Assembly (NCBI RefSeq): GCF_023111095.1
Contig: NZ_JALGYW010000012.1
Span: 62,001 to 126,000, forward strand
Source of the DNA: Maribellus sp. YY47
GTDB lineage: Bacteria > Bacteroidota > Bacteroidia > Bacteroidales > Prolixibacteraceae
DNA: 64,000 nt
Direction of reading: 5' to 3'
The position numbers and the translations under genes are program-made. Below the pieces are notes generated by a model. The model ran no database searches. It worked only from the letters and a program-made list of their open reading frames with translations, and had not been told where the DNA came from. Below, piece by piece: positions 19,035-27,553 of the stretch (the stretch's first letter is position 1; each line of letters opens with the position of its first letter).

Positions 19035-20402
19035 TCAGGGCCTCAAATACGCTCCTTTCTCAACAAGCTCTTTTCGTAGTTCTTGTACATCAATTGCTGA
19101 AGGTGCCATTCCGTTACGAACGGCCATTTTTGCCGCACGACCGGCAGCTTCACCCATAGCCATACATGGCGCCATTACACGTATAGCCGACATAGCTTCG
19201 TGTGTTGTTGAAATGGTTCGTCCGGCTACCAGCAGATTTTCCACCTTTTCAGGCACCAGCGAACGATAAGGAATATCGTAACAATCGCCACTCCACTCGA
19301 GGGTACAATCACCCCCCACCGGATGATGAATATCCAGTGGATAACTGGCCACCGCCACGGCATCCTCAAATCGGGCACAACTTAAAATATCCTCGCGATT
19401 CATGATGTATTTTCCAATGATACGTCGTGTCTCACGTATACCAAGAAAAGGAGCAGTTCTTGACAAGAATGCATTTTCAAAACCGGGGACATAACCTTTC
19501 AGATATTTGAAAATATCCCTGATCTGCCGCCTTGCTTCCAACTCACCTTTCGTCAGACTAACGGGATCGGTTCCATCCACTCCGTTAACACGCGTCATAT
19601 TAATCCAGACTTCTCCCTTTTCCAAACCGGTAATTACAATTGTCCGGTCGGTGGGAAGATTGAGTCCATCGGCTTTTGCTTTCTGCACCAAGCTGCGCAA
19701 TCCTACAACAATGTACTGGTGGTTTTGACCAAAATATTCGTTTGGAATAAAATCGGTTAAATAGGTCCGTGGCTCTTCTGCAATACAAAAACGCAGTTTA
19801 TCGGTATCCACATTTCCCAGGCTAAACATCAGCGTTGGCGGTTGCATGCCACCCTGCTCGTTCCCTTTTTCACAGGGAACGCCTGCCCGATAAGCCACAT
19901 CGGCATCGCCCGAACAATCGATCACCACTTTTGCCAAAATGGCTTCTCTTCCCTTTTTGCTTTCGATGATGACTCCCTGTATCTTGTTCGCCGCCATAAC
20001 CACGTCTGCAAAGCTGGTGTAAAGCATCACATCCACTCCACTTTCTGCAAGCATTTCAAACGCCACCGCCTTCACTGCCTCGGGTTCAACCAACGTGATA
20101 CCCATGTGCAACGGACAAGGCCGATGCTCGCTTGCAGCGTTTAGTTCTTTCAACCTGTCAATAAACTTTTGCGGAAGACCTTCTATGATTTGATTTCCTT
20201 TTTGCCCCAGAAAACCAAGAATCGGTAACCCGATCGTCATATTTCCCCCCAAGAAACTCCGGCTTTCAATCAGCGTTACCCGTAAACCATCTTCTGCAGC
20301 CGCCAGCGCTGCGATAATACCGGAAGGTCCTCCTCCGACGACCAGCACATCAACTTCAGATCGTACAGGGAGTGATCTTCCCTGTTCCACTATTTCCTGC
20401 AT
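19035..20402 (-). CDS. FAD-dependent oxidoreductase (FAD_oxidored family)
   Basis: A 455-residue flavoprotein with an N-terminal Rossmann dinucleotide-binding motif VVGGGPSGIIAALAAAEDG (GGGPSG at 23-28) and a family-typical ESRSFLGGNMT segment. An internal AKVVIDCSGDADVAYRAG motif and C-terminal LLVAGRTISTTHEAMSAIRVMAPCMAMGEAAG are characteristic of the FAD_oxidored (PF12831) proteins common in Bacteroidota and Planctomycetes glycan clusters. No signal peptide is present, so it is probably cytoplasmic. The reaction is not known for this group; oxidation of a sugar or sugar acid is a reasonable guess given the hexuronate-type transporter two genes upstream. The gene ends convergently with the DeoR-type gene. 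Confidence 0.85.
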   Translation of the reverse strand: MQEIVEQGRSLPVRSEVDVLVVGGGPSGIIAALAAAEDGLRVTLIESRSFLGGNMTIGLPILGFLGQKGNQIIEGLPQKFIDRLKELNAASEHRPCPLHMGITLVEPEAVKAVAFEMLAESGVDVMLYTSFADVVMAANKIQGVIIESKKGREAILAKVVIDCSGDADVAYRAGVPCEKGNEQGGMQPPTLMFSLGNVDTDKLRFCIAEEPRTYLTDFIPNEYFGQNHQYIVVGLRSLVQKAKADGLNLPTDRTIVITGLEKGEVWINMTRVNGVDGTDPVSLTKGELEARRQIRDIFKYLKGYVPGFENAFLSRTAPFLGIRETRRIIGKYIMNREDILSCARFEDAVAVASYPLDIHHPVGGDCTLEWSGDCYDIPYRSLVPEKVENLLVAGRTISTTHEAMSAIRVMAPCMAMGEAAGRAAKMAVRNGMAPSAIDVQELRKELVEKGAYLRP

Positions 20403-20517
20403 TTTATTTACTTTTTTGAGATATTATTTCTATTCAATTTTCTCAACAGTCTAGCTGAAATTCCGTGAAATTCTTTTATTTTTAGAATCATATACAAAGT
20501 TTCTTATGGACTCATGT

Positions 20518-21474
20518 TTACTTTAAAGGCACCACCAATTCGGTTCTGGTCACTCCTGGAGATGAAACAAGAATATTGTCCTTCGTAAAACGGATAAGCC
20601 GCCAGTTTTCCACGTTTCGCACCAGCGCACCTGTCTCCACCTGAATAAGCTTATTATCGCCTGCTGCGGGATATTCGCGATAAGTATTTTGATGCTTGTG
20701 CCCGGAAAGGATCAGCTTGCATGAAGGGTGCCGGGCTAAGACTTCATAAATACCGTTTTCGGCTCCCTCTTCTGCAGCTTCTTCAGTAAGTGGAATGTGC
20801 ATAAAAACAATTTCCACGTCATCGTCCGATTCTTCCAACTCATTTTTCAGCCAATACAGCTGAGCTTTGCTCATATAGGGGATTTCGTTTTTAGGTTTAG
20901 GCTCATACCAGTAAAACGAATTATCCAGAAAAATGAAGCGATAGCTCGTACCATCCACTTCGTAAATTTTACTATAATAGGTTCCGTCTTTGAAACAAGG
21001 TGTATCCTTTATCCATGCTGCACGGGCTTCTCCGGCATCCAACTGATCTACCTTCATCTTATCGTTTTGCCATCGGTAAGAAAACATATCATGATTTCCC
21101 AAGGTCAGCAACAAAGGTTTTTTATAGCTTTTTATGAAACGGGAAAACAATTTAACATGATCGGGCTGCATGTTACCATCGGTCCCTTCAGCATTATAAA
21201 AATCAATCAGATCGCCTGTGGCTACCACTAAATCGCTCTCAGTTTGTTTCGGAACTGTTTTCAAAAATTCATTTAAATTCCCCACCGCTTTTAGGTAGCC
21301 TTTATTCTCGCGATTCTGCTTAATTTCAGGCATGTATTCGTTATCTTTTAAAAGCAGATGCAAATCTGTAATGTGCAACACCGACAGCGTATCGGCCTGC
21401 CCGAAAACATTTACGTTCCATAACAGTCCGAGCAATAGTGTCACTATTTTAAGCTTCGTTCTTAGTTTTCTCAT
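20518..21474 (-). CDS. Secreted calcineurin-like metallophosphoesterase
   Basis: A 318-residue phosphoesterase with a signal peptide (cleavage near VFGQ). The metal-binding motifs are in order: DLH at 37-39, GD at 87-88, GNHD at 126-129, then HIPL in the middle region and GHKH near the C-terminus. This is the complete calcineurin-like dimetal site. It acts on phosphate esters outside the cytoplasm, either nucleotides, phospho-sugars or glycerophosphodiesters. It is 19 bp downstream of the hexuronate-type transporter gene and therefore probably in the same transcript. Confidence 0.88.
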   Translation of the reverse strand: MRKLRTKLKIVTLLLGLLWNVNVFGQADTLSVLHITDLHLLLKDNEYMPEIKQNRENKGYLKAVGNLNEFLKTVPKQTESDLVVATGDLIDFYNAEGTDGNMQPDHVKLFSRFIKSYKKPLLLTLGNHDMFSYRWQNDKMKVDQLDAGEARAAWIKDTPCFKDGTYYSKIYEVDGTSYRFIFLDNSFYWYEPKPKNEIPYMSKAQLYWLKNELEESDDDVEIVFMHIPLTEEAAEEGAENGIYEVLARHPSCKLILSGHKHQNTYREYPAAGDNKLIQVETGALVRNVENWRLIRFTKDNILVSSPGVTRTELVVPLK

Positions 21475-21493
21475 TTTTTCACGTTTTATACGA

Positions 21494-22741
21494 TTAATTT
21501 ATTATCTCTTTTCCCGGTATTTCAGGACGAATCAATTTCCAAAGGAGCAAAACGGTGAGCGGATGGAGTATTGCCATGACCATAAAAATCCACCCGGTTC
21601 CGACACTTTCCATAAACTGACCAATCAGATAATTAAAGATTACGGCTCCGGCCGCACCAAAACCACCGGCAATGCCCAGTACACTGGCGACATTATTTAG
21701 CGGAAACGTTTCGGCAATCAATACACTTTCCGTAAAGATCCAACTTAAAGCAACCGCTGCCAATACACTAAATTTGATAATGGTGACCGCCACTCCCAGA
21801 CTATCGGGAATAAGAATTACAGGAGCCATAAAGGCAATATAACTCAGCATGAGTTTGCGTGACTGTAGAGCCGGCTTTCCTTTTCTTACCATCCAATCGG
21901 ACCAGGCCGAAGAAGCTATCGCGCCCAGACTGGCCACTAAAAACGGAATCCAGCCCACCATGCCCAATTGTGAAAGCGACAAGCCCGATTCCTCCATTAA
22001 AAAGCCGGGAAGCCAGAACAGGATAAAGTACCATACCGGATCGGTAATAAAACGAATCAGCACAATTCCCCACAAACTTTTTCTTCCCCATAGTTGTCCC
22101 CATGAAAAAGAAGGGCCGGCCTCAGTATCCGTGTCAGATGCCACCGTATCGGTTACATACCCTTTGGGAGGCTCACGGTAAAGTAACAACCATACCACGG
22201 CCACAACAATACCAACTACACCTGGAATAATAAAGGCTGCATGCCACGAAAAAGCAAGCACAATTGAGGCAATCAGCGGAGGTGCAATAACCGATCCCAC
22301 CGTTCCTCCGGCAACCGAAATACTGTTGGCAGTTGCGCGCAACTTTCCCGAAAACCATTTCGTAACGACTTTTATTTGCGCCGGATAAGTCGTCGGCTCG
22401 GCCAATCCTAAAACACTTCTGAAAAAAGCGAAAGGAAACAAACTTCTGGCCAATCCACTGCCAATGGAGCTAAACGACCAGGTTACCACCCCCCAGAACA
22501 TAATTTTTCGCGCGCCAAATTTATCGACCAACCACCCTGAAACCGGATACATCAATGCATAACAAACGGTAAAAACATTGATAATTAATGCATAACCATT
22601 ATCATCAAGAGAAAACTCATCTTTCAGAATGGGTTTCAATATGGAAACCACCTGCCGGTCGACATAACTAAAAACCGTGATGATAAAAATAATGGCGACG
22701 ATAAACCAACGCCTTCGATCGGGCACTAAAAATGATGACAT
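21494..22741 (-). CDS. MFS transporter, hexuronate (ExuT-like, ACS family)
   Basis: A 415-residue major facilitator with twelve predicted membrane helices. The first helix region RRRWFIVAIIFIITVFSYVDRQ and the loop GWLVDKFGARK are typical of the anion:cation symporter family, including ExuT and related hexuronate/sugar-acid carriers. A second conserved segment, LRATANSISVAGGTVGSVIAPPL, also matches. It would take up glucuronate, galacturonate or another sugar acid released outside the cell. It is flanked by an SGNH esterase gene (57 bp upstream) and the metallophosphoesterase. No uronate isomerase is in the window, so the catabolic route lies elsewhere. Confidence 0.87.
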   Translation of the reverse strand: MSSFLVPDRRRWFIVAIIFIITVFSYVDRQVVSILKPILKDEFSLDDNGYALIINVFTVCYALMYPVSGWLVDKFGARKIMFWGVVTWSFSSIGSGLARSLFPFAFFRSVLGLAEPTTYPAQIKVVTKWFSGKLRATANSISVAGGTVGSVIAPPLIASIVLAFSWHAAFIIPGVVGIVVAVVWLLLYREPPKGYVTDTVASDTDTEAGPSFSWGQLWGRKSLWGIVLIRFITDPVWYFILFWLPGFLMEESGLSLSQLGMVGWIPFLVASLGAIASSAWSDWMVRKGKPALQSRKLMLSYIAFMAPVILIPDSLGVAVTIIKFSVLAAVALSWIFTESVLIAETFPLNNVASVLGIAGGFGAAGAVIFNYLIGQFMESVGTGWIFMVMAILHPLTVLLLWKLIRPEIPGKEIIN

Positions 22742-22798
22742 AAATTCGTAATGTTTTTATTCGCCGGTCTTTCTTACAGCGAAAATTCCCTGTTGCTG

Positions 22799-23476
22799 TT
22801 ATTCATTCACGTAATCCTTTATCAAATCCACCCACACCAGGTAACCGTCACCCATTAAGTGCAAACCATCGTTGGTATACTTCTCATTCAGTTGAATACC
22901 CGTTTCGTTGGTAAAATGCGGGAACAAATCGATGTAGGTAATTTTTCTTTTAGCCGCTAACTTTTTCAGTTCCTTATTTATTTCGGGAACCTGCTTCTGG
23001 CAGGCAGCGTGTTTCTTATAATTGGTGAAATTATCGTTCACCGGCAGAATACTTTGCAGGTAAATCTTTGTATCCGGACTTTTAGTCTGAAACTCGTCAA
23101 TAATTTTTGCAATATTATCTACAATCGTATCCTGACCGATGCTCCGCGACATATCGTTTATTCCGATCATCAGGAAAAGTTTGGCCGGTTTTCCACTTAC
23201 AATCGGATTGAGCCGATCCAATATGCCTTGTGTGATATCGCCACTGATCCCGCGGTTTTTGATATTCGGATGATCAAAAAGTTCGTTCCACTCGGCGCCA
23301 TCCGTGATACTGTTTCCGAGAAAAACGATGTCGTTGCTGTTCACTCTCAGTTTTTCAAAAAGGCTGGCTCTTCGGTAATAATACACAGAATATTTGTTGT
23401 CTTGAGAAAAGCTCTGTCCTCCAAGAGACAGCAGAAAAATAACGACAAACAGACGTAAAAAATAAGTTTTGTTCAT
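22799..23476 (-). CDS. SGNH/GDSL-family secreted hydrolase
   Basis: A secreted SGNH hydrolase of 225 residues from the ATG at 23476, where a signal peptide begins (MNKTYFLRLF, cleavage near SFSQ). The open frame extends 15 codons further upstream, but that would put charged residues ahead of the signal. Block I is FLGNSITDGAEW (nucleophile Ser), block II GISGD, block III GINDM, and block V NDGLHLMGDGY with the catalytic Asp/His. All four SGNH residues are present. Proteins of this type in glycan clusters usually deacetylate sugars. It is upstream of the hexuronate-type transporter on the same strand. Confidence 0.88.
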   Translation of the reverse strand: MNKTYFLRLFVVIFLLSLGGQSFSQDNKYSVYYYRRASLFEKLRVNSNDIVFLGNSITDGAEWNELFDHPNIKNRGISGDITQGILDRLNPIVSGKPAKLFLMIGINDMSRSIGQDTIVDNIAKIIDEFQTKSPDTKIYLQSILPVNDNFTNYKKHAACQKQVPEINKELKKLAAKRKITYIDLFPHFTNETGIQLNEKYTNDGLHLMGDGYLVWVDLIKDYVNE

Positions 23477-23626
23477 GATTGAAATATTGATTACAGTTTT
23501 ATTTGGTTCCTTAATTTTCAAAAAACAAATTTTCCTTCAACCAAAATGAAGAAACACATACTCCAAAAAATTGGATTTACATAAACACAAAATACCTCTG
23601 CCCTTTCAGTTTTCTGATATGACCTT

Positions 23627-23887
23627 TTAATCGCCAAAAGCCTCCATTTTAAAGCGGTTGTTTTCGGAAACCCGATGTTCCTGCTCAAAAATGGATTCCA
23701 TCTTTTTTACCAGTTCGGGTTGCTCCGATGCGATATCTGTTGTCTCCTGAATATCTTCCTTCAAATTAAAAAGATACACATCAAGCTTTCCTTTGAAAAT
23801 ATTTTTCCGCATTGCTTTCCAATCTCCCCAACGAATAGCTTGTTGTCCGCCGCCCGATGGAAAATCGTAAAAACCTGAATAACGTTT
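23627..23887 (-). pseudogene. Relic of a sulfatase C-terminus
   Basis: An 86-codon open stretch in one frame, closed upstream by a TGA at 23888-23890 and with no in-frame start near its beginning. It reads GGGQQAIRWGDWKAMRKN, then LDVYLFNLKEDIQETTDIA and LVKKMESIFEQEH. This is the characteristic end of arylsulfatases of the S1 family, where a short beta-sheet with GDWKAV and LYDLxxDxxExxNLA motifs ends the protein. The N-terminal catalytic part with the formylglycine site is absent. It is thus a 3' remnant of a lost sulfatase gene. The intact sulfatase at 33359-34810 is a different protein. Confidence 0.75.
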
Positions 23888-24017
23888 TCATTTAGACTAG
23901 CCTTTTTATTGTGTTCAATTTAAACTAAAACATCTCAAACTCTGCAGCACAACTTAACCAACACCAACCTTTTAACAAGCCGATCAGGGTACTAATCCTA
24001 CGCAACAGCTTCTTCTA

Positions 24018-26330
24018 TTATGATTCTTCCAATTTCAAACCGGTATTGTTCTTCACAAAAACCTTGTAGTGAACGGGTGCATCGTAATTGTAAATCAGCT
24101 TGTCTCCTTTCTTTTCCCAGCTCATTTTAAGCAAACCATCGCCCAGCGGCATGGTACCTTGGCACCAGTCGAGATCATTTTCGTTGAACTCAATGTTAAT
24201 CTTCTTATCCACCAAATCAATCTCTTTTGCGCCCAATACATCACGGTAATAGGCATGCGCCACATGCGATGCAAAACCATGATTGAGGCTCGCACGTGTA
24301 TGTATATTTTCCCATAAGGTTCCGGTACGCGCTACCATTGGCTCAAAATATTTCACGGTTTCTTCCACCATTTGCGCAATCTCTCCGTGACGGGAAAGTA
24401 ATTCCAAACGCAGGTAATTCCCAATAAAAGCATTGGCCGGGTAGATTCCTTCAAACAGTTTCTTCGCTGTCCGCTCGGGGCCAAAATCATCAACCAGAAT
24501 CTGCCACAATTCAGGATAGGTTTCAGGCGTTGCCACGTTCATGAAAAAAGCATAATACTGACAGGTTTCCGTCCGGTTATTTTTCTGAAGAACCAGTTTG
24601 CCGTTTTCGCGAACTGCATTATCGATAAAAAACTGACCGTCGTACGCTTGCCCGCGAATTACCTTCCGAATGCTTTCTGCCTTTTCCAGCAGTTCCGGCC
24701 ATTCATACAAATGCGCTGCCGATTCCAACATTGAAGCATACAACATATTGGTTGGATAGTTGACATCCTGAACAAACTGATTCGCCTTCGACCACTCCAC
24801 AAATACCCACTTATCCAGCTTTTCCAGAAGGCCATCTTCGTTTTCGTAAGCTTTAAAAAACTCCAGCAAATCGGCAACCCGTTGCTTCGAAGCAGTCACC
24901 AACTCGTTGTTACCACTTCGTTTTGCATATTCTTCGAGTTCGAGCACATACCACATCGCCCAATTGGGAATGTAGTTACCATTGGCATGATCGGCCGGGT
25001 AACACATCGGCAACATACCGTTGGGCAAAAAGGCAAAGGTATCGGGCAGCAGAAAATTTTCCAGGAAGTTGGTTTCAATCAAGGTATTTCCCGAAAGATT
25101 ATGCGCCACACGTGAGGTGAAATAACTGTCGCACAACCAACCGGCACGTTCGCGGTGCGGGCAATCCATAAAAATATCGACGGCATTCTGCTTAAACGTT
25201 TCTACTGCTGCGGCATAAATGCGATTCATGGCTTCGTTACTGCAGGCAAAACTTGCTTCGGCCACGTCTCCGTTAACATACTGACGAATATAGGGTTGGC
25301 TTACTACTGCATCGCCCGCTTCAATCCGTACTTTAAGGAACTGCAAAGTATAAGGCTCGAACGACTCCAAATCGTAACTCCCCGGCTCCAGTTCATAGGT
25401 AATTTCATTTTTACAGCCCATGCGGTAAGGGTTAAGTTCCCCTGTGTCGTTTAAAATTTCATCCCAATAAAAAACCAATTTCGCGGGTGTTTCAACCACT
25501 ACATGCGCCCCGATAAAACCGGTTGAATTACACTGAAATTTGTAAATGCTGTCGTTTACCTGTTCCTGATATTTTCTAATGGTATAGTCGGGGTATTTTA
25601 CACGCCGCCGGATTAATTTTTTATCCTCCGTTTTTTCCAATGCCAGTGGTTTAAAATAACCAACCGTTGCATCGCTTGTCCATTGGTGATAGTCTGGCGA
25701 TAATTGGTACGCTTCGGCATTGGCACGCTGAAAACTATATTTTGGCATATCCTGCCTGCGTTGTTCCAAAATAGTTCCCTCAAATCCTCCAATTTCGTCT
25801 CCGATTTCGGTGCAGGCGACCACCTTGTTATCCCGGGTAATTTCAGCCTGCAAAAAGGCCGGTTGATTAATCTGATAGTAAGAGTAAACATTGTAGCCCG
25901 CGACCTCGATGGCTACCAGATTATCTCCTTTAACGAGCTTGTCATCCAGCTTGTATTCATCGACGCGATAAGAACCGTGACCCGCCACACAAGGGCCGTG
26001 CCCCAGAAATTCGCCGTTTACAAACACCCTGTAACGTGATGAAGCAGCAAGTTTCAAAACCACATCTTCCGTATTTTTAAGCTTGAAATTTGCTCTGAAA
26101 CTTACGGTCAGGTTCTCTTCGCTCTGCTTCGATTCCTTTACTTCTGTATCGGTCAGCACGAACTCTCCTTCTTCATTTTTCACATTTCGGCTATCGACCC
26201 AAACCGGTTCTGCTTTTTGAAAAAAGGATTGCAGATCCTCTGATTTTTCTTTCTGAACACAACTGAAATTACCAACAGCCAGTATCAGGCTGCTGATTAT
26301 TAGCAGATAGTTTTGTTTCGTTTTCGTCAT
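24018..26330 (-). CDS. GH78-like alpha-L-rhamnosidase lipoprotein
   Basis: A 770-residue lipoprotein (Cys24 in GNFSC) of the bacterial alpha-L-rhamnosidase fold. Residues about 70-240 form the beta-sandwich with the family-typical SRYRVFVNGEFLGHGP segment. The six-hairpin (alpha/alpha)6 domain begins near 360 with NEAMNRIYAAAVETFKQNAVD. It contains DCPHRERAGWLCD at 389-401, matching the GH78 catalytic signature, whose Glu (394) or nearby acids serve catalysis. It lacks the longer N-terminal Fn3-like domain of the second GH78 enzyme in this window. Likely substrates are alpha-rhamnosides of pectin, ulvan or bacterial polysaccharides. Assignment to GH78 itself or a close relative is not certain. 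Confidence 0.8.
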   Translation of the reverse strand: MTKTKQNYLLIISSLILAVGNFSCVQKEKSEDLQSFFQKAEPVWVDSRNVKNEEGEFVLTDTEVKESKQSEENLTVSFRANFKLKNTEDVVLKLAASSRYRVFVNGEFLGHGPCVAGHGSYRVDEYKLDDKLVKGDNLVAIEVAGYNVYSYYQINQPAFLQAEITRDNKVVACTEIGDEIGGFEGTILEQRRQDMPKYSFQRANAEAYQLSPDYHQWTSDATVGYFKPLALEKTEDKKLIRRRVKYPDYTIRKYQEQVNDSIYKFQCNSTGFIGAHVVVETPAKLVFYWDEILNDTGELNPYRMGCKNEITYELEPGSYDLESFEPYTLQFLKVRIEAGDAVVSQPYIRQYVNGDVAEASFACSNEAMNRIYAAAVETFKQNAVDIFMDCPHRERAGWLCDSYFTSRVAHNLSGNTLIETNFLENFLLPDTFAFLPNGMLPMCYPADHANGNYIPNWAMWYVLELEEYAKRSGNNELVTASKQRVADLLEFFKAYENEDGLLEKLDKWVFVEWSKANQFVQDVNYPTNMLYASMLESAAHLYEWPELLEKAESIRKVIRGQAYDGQFFIDNAVRENGKLVLQKNNRTETCQYYAFFMNVATPETYPELWQILVDDFGPERTAKKLFEGIYPANAFIGNYLRLELLSRHGEIAQMVEETVKYFEPMVARTGTLWENIHTRASLNHGFASHVAHAYYRDVLGAKEIDLVDKKINIEFNENDLDWCQGTMPLGDGLLKMSWEKKGDKLIYNYDAPVHYKVFVKNNTGLKLEES

Positions 26331-26492
26331 AGATTTAGTTTTTTCGGTTTAGTATTCAATTCTCTATCAAGTACCGTTAAAATATTCTTTTGTCTTACAT
26401 CTTGTCATGCAATTGCTTAAATTTTTATCCATCCTAAAAAATCCCTCTTCTTTCTCATAACTCCCTAATTTCAGGCAAGCCTCGTATTGCTT
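26331..26492. other. Short intergenic segment upstream of the GH78-like gene
   Basis: AT-rich DNA that should contain the promoter of the GH78-like gene. No TAnnTTTG match was found on the minus strand. Together with the araB-like relic it makes the gene-free interval 26331-26677. Confidence 0.3.
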
Positions 26493-26675
26493 CTAATAAC
26501 GCAGACGAACTTCCTGGTTGGGATAATAACCCCTCAAATGCCCCTGCCCCATTGCATTCCGGGCTTTCTGCAGCCAAGCATAAACTCTTGGCTCAATAGT
26601 AACAAACATTGCAGAACCAATAGCTACAACCTATGCCTTTGCTGCAATGCGAACCGGCAAACCGGTTACTCTCCA
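26493..26675 (-). pseudogene. Decayed C-terminus of an L-ribulokinase (araB) gene
   Basis: Reading the minus strand in one frame gives TGLPVRIAAKA, an in-frame TAG, then AIGSAMF and ARNAMGQGHLRGYYPNQE, ending at a TAG at 26493-26495. This lines up with the end of FGGY-family L-ribulokinases as remembered: a GxPI/VxVxKS segment, ALGAAMFAA, EEAQKAMGQGF and a YxPNPE tail, with the same spacing between SAMF, AMGQG and YPN. The internal stop, a one-residue length difference near it, and absence of the rest of the kinase show decay. It follows directly on the stop of the AraL-like HAD gene (26678). This fits an ancestral arabinose operon. The match was made by eye. Confidence 0.6.
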
Positions 26676-26677
26676 TG

Positions 26678-27550
26678 TTATTCCGCGCAGGAGAAAGCCT
26701 CTTGCAGCAATTCGCCCAATACAGCAATATTATCCACTACTAAATGAGGTCGAGGATCTGCATTTCGAGCATCATCAAGGGTGGCCTCACCTGAGAGTAC
26801 CAGCACCCCTAAAGCATTTGCATTGTGTGCCATTAAAATATCGGTATAGATCCGGTCACCCACCATCGCGACTTCAGAAGCTTCAAGTTGGTGCGCGGTC
26901 AGAATCCCGTCAAGCATCTCAGGCTGCGGTTTTCCCAATACTACCGGCGTTCTTCCTGTTGCTTTTTCCAATGCCGCACAAATGGAACCACAATCTACCA
27001 GCGTAATGGGCTCATCGGTAGGGCAAACATAGTCGGGATTAGTAGCAACATAGGTTTTCCCCTGGTTGATCCACCACGCAGCCCTTGCCAAACGTGCATA
27101 AGTAAGCGACAAGTCGAAAGCCACCACCACAGCATCGGGTTCAATAGCAGGATCGTCGGGAAGGGATTCAAAGCCCGCCCGTTCAAATTCGGTGATCATG
27201 CTTTTTGTCCCGAGAATAAACAGACGCTTTTTATCGGGGTGATTTGATTTCAGGTAAGAAATGGTAGCCTGTGCGGTAGTATATAACTCTTCCCGGGTGG
27301 CTTCAATTCCCATGTTGCGGAGATGCTTCAGGTAATCTTCTGTGCATTTCGATGGATTATTGGTTAAAAAGGAGTAGCCAATCCCCATGTTCTTCAGTTT
27401 TTTCAGGAAGTTTGAAGTAAAGGGAAAAAGAGTACTGCCCTTGTAGATCGTTCCATCCATATCGAGGGCAACATGCTTTATTTTTCCGAGGCGTTCCAAT
27501 ACCGCCTGTTTTGTATCGAACGTAGAAAGATGTATTTTTTCTGTAGTCAT
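26678..27550 (-). CDS. HAD-IIA phosphatase, NagD/AraL-like
   Basis: A 290-residue haloacid-dehalogenase superfamily phosphatase of the NagD/IIA type. The nucleophile motif is HVALDMDGTIYKG with Asp30 and Asp32, motif II is SFLTNNPSK, and motif III/IV includes LGKPQPEML and VGDRIYTDILMA. The cap domain between is of the C2 kind typical of NagD, AraL and glycerol-phosphate phosphatases. It starts 3 bp after the AraM-like gene, so the two are surely co-translated. In Bacillus subtilis the adjacent araL and araM genes encode the same two families. A role in dephosphorylating glycerol phosphate or sugar phosphates is inferred from that pairing. Confidence 0.87.
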   Translation of the reverse strand: MTTEKIHLSTFDTKQAVLERLGKIKHVALDMDGTIYKGSTLFPFTSNFLKKLKNMGIGYSFLTNNPSKCTEDYLKHLRNMGIEATREELYTTAQATISYLKSNHPDKKRLFILGTKSMITEFERAGFESLPDDPAIEPDAVVVAFDLSLTYARLARAAWWINQGKTYVATNPDYVCPTDEPITLVDCGSICAALEKATGRTPVVLGKPQPEMLDGILTAHQLEASEVAMVGDRIYTDILMAHNANALGVLVLSGEATLDDARNADPRPHLVVDNIAVLGELLQEAFSCAE

Positions 27551-27553
27551 TAT

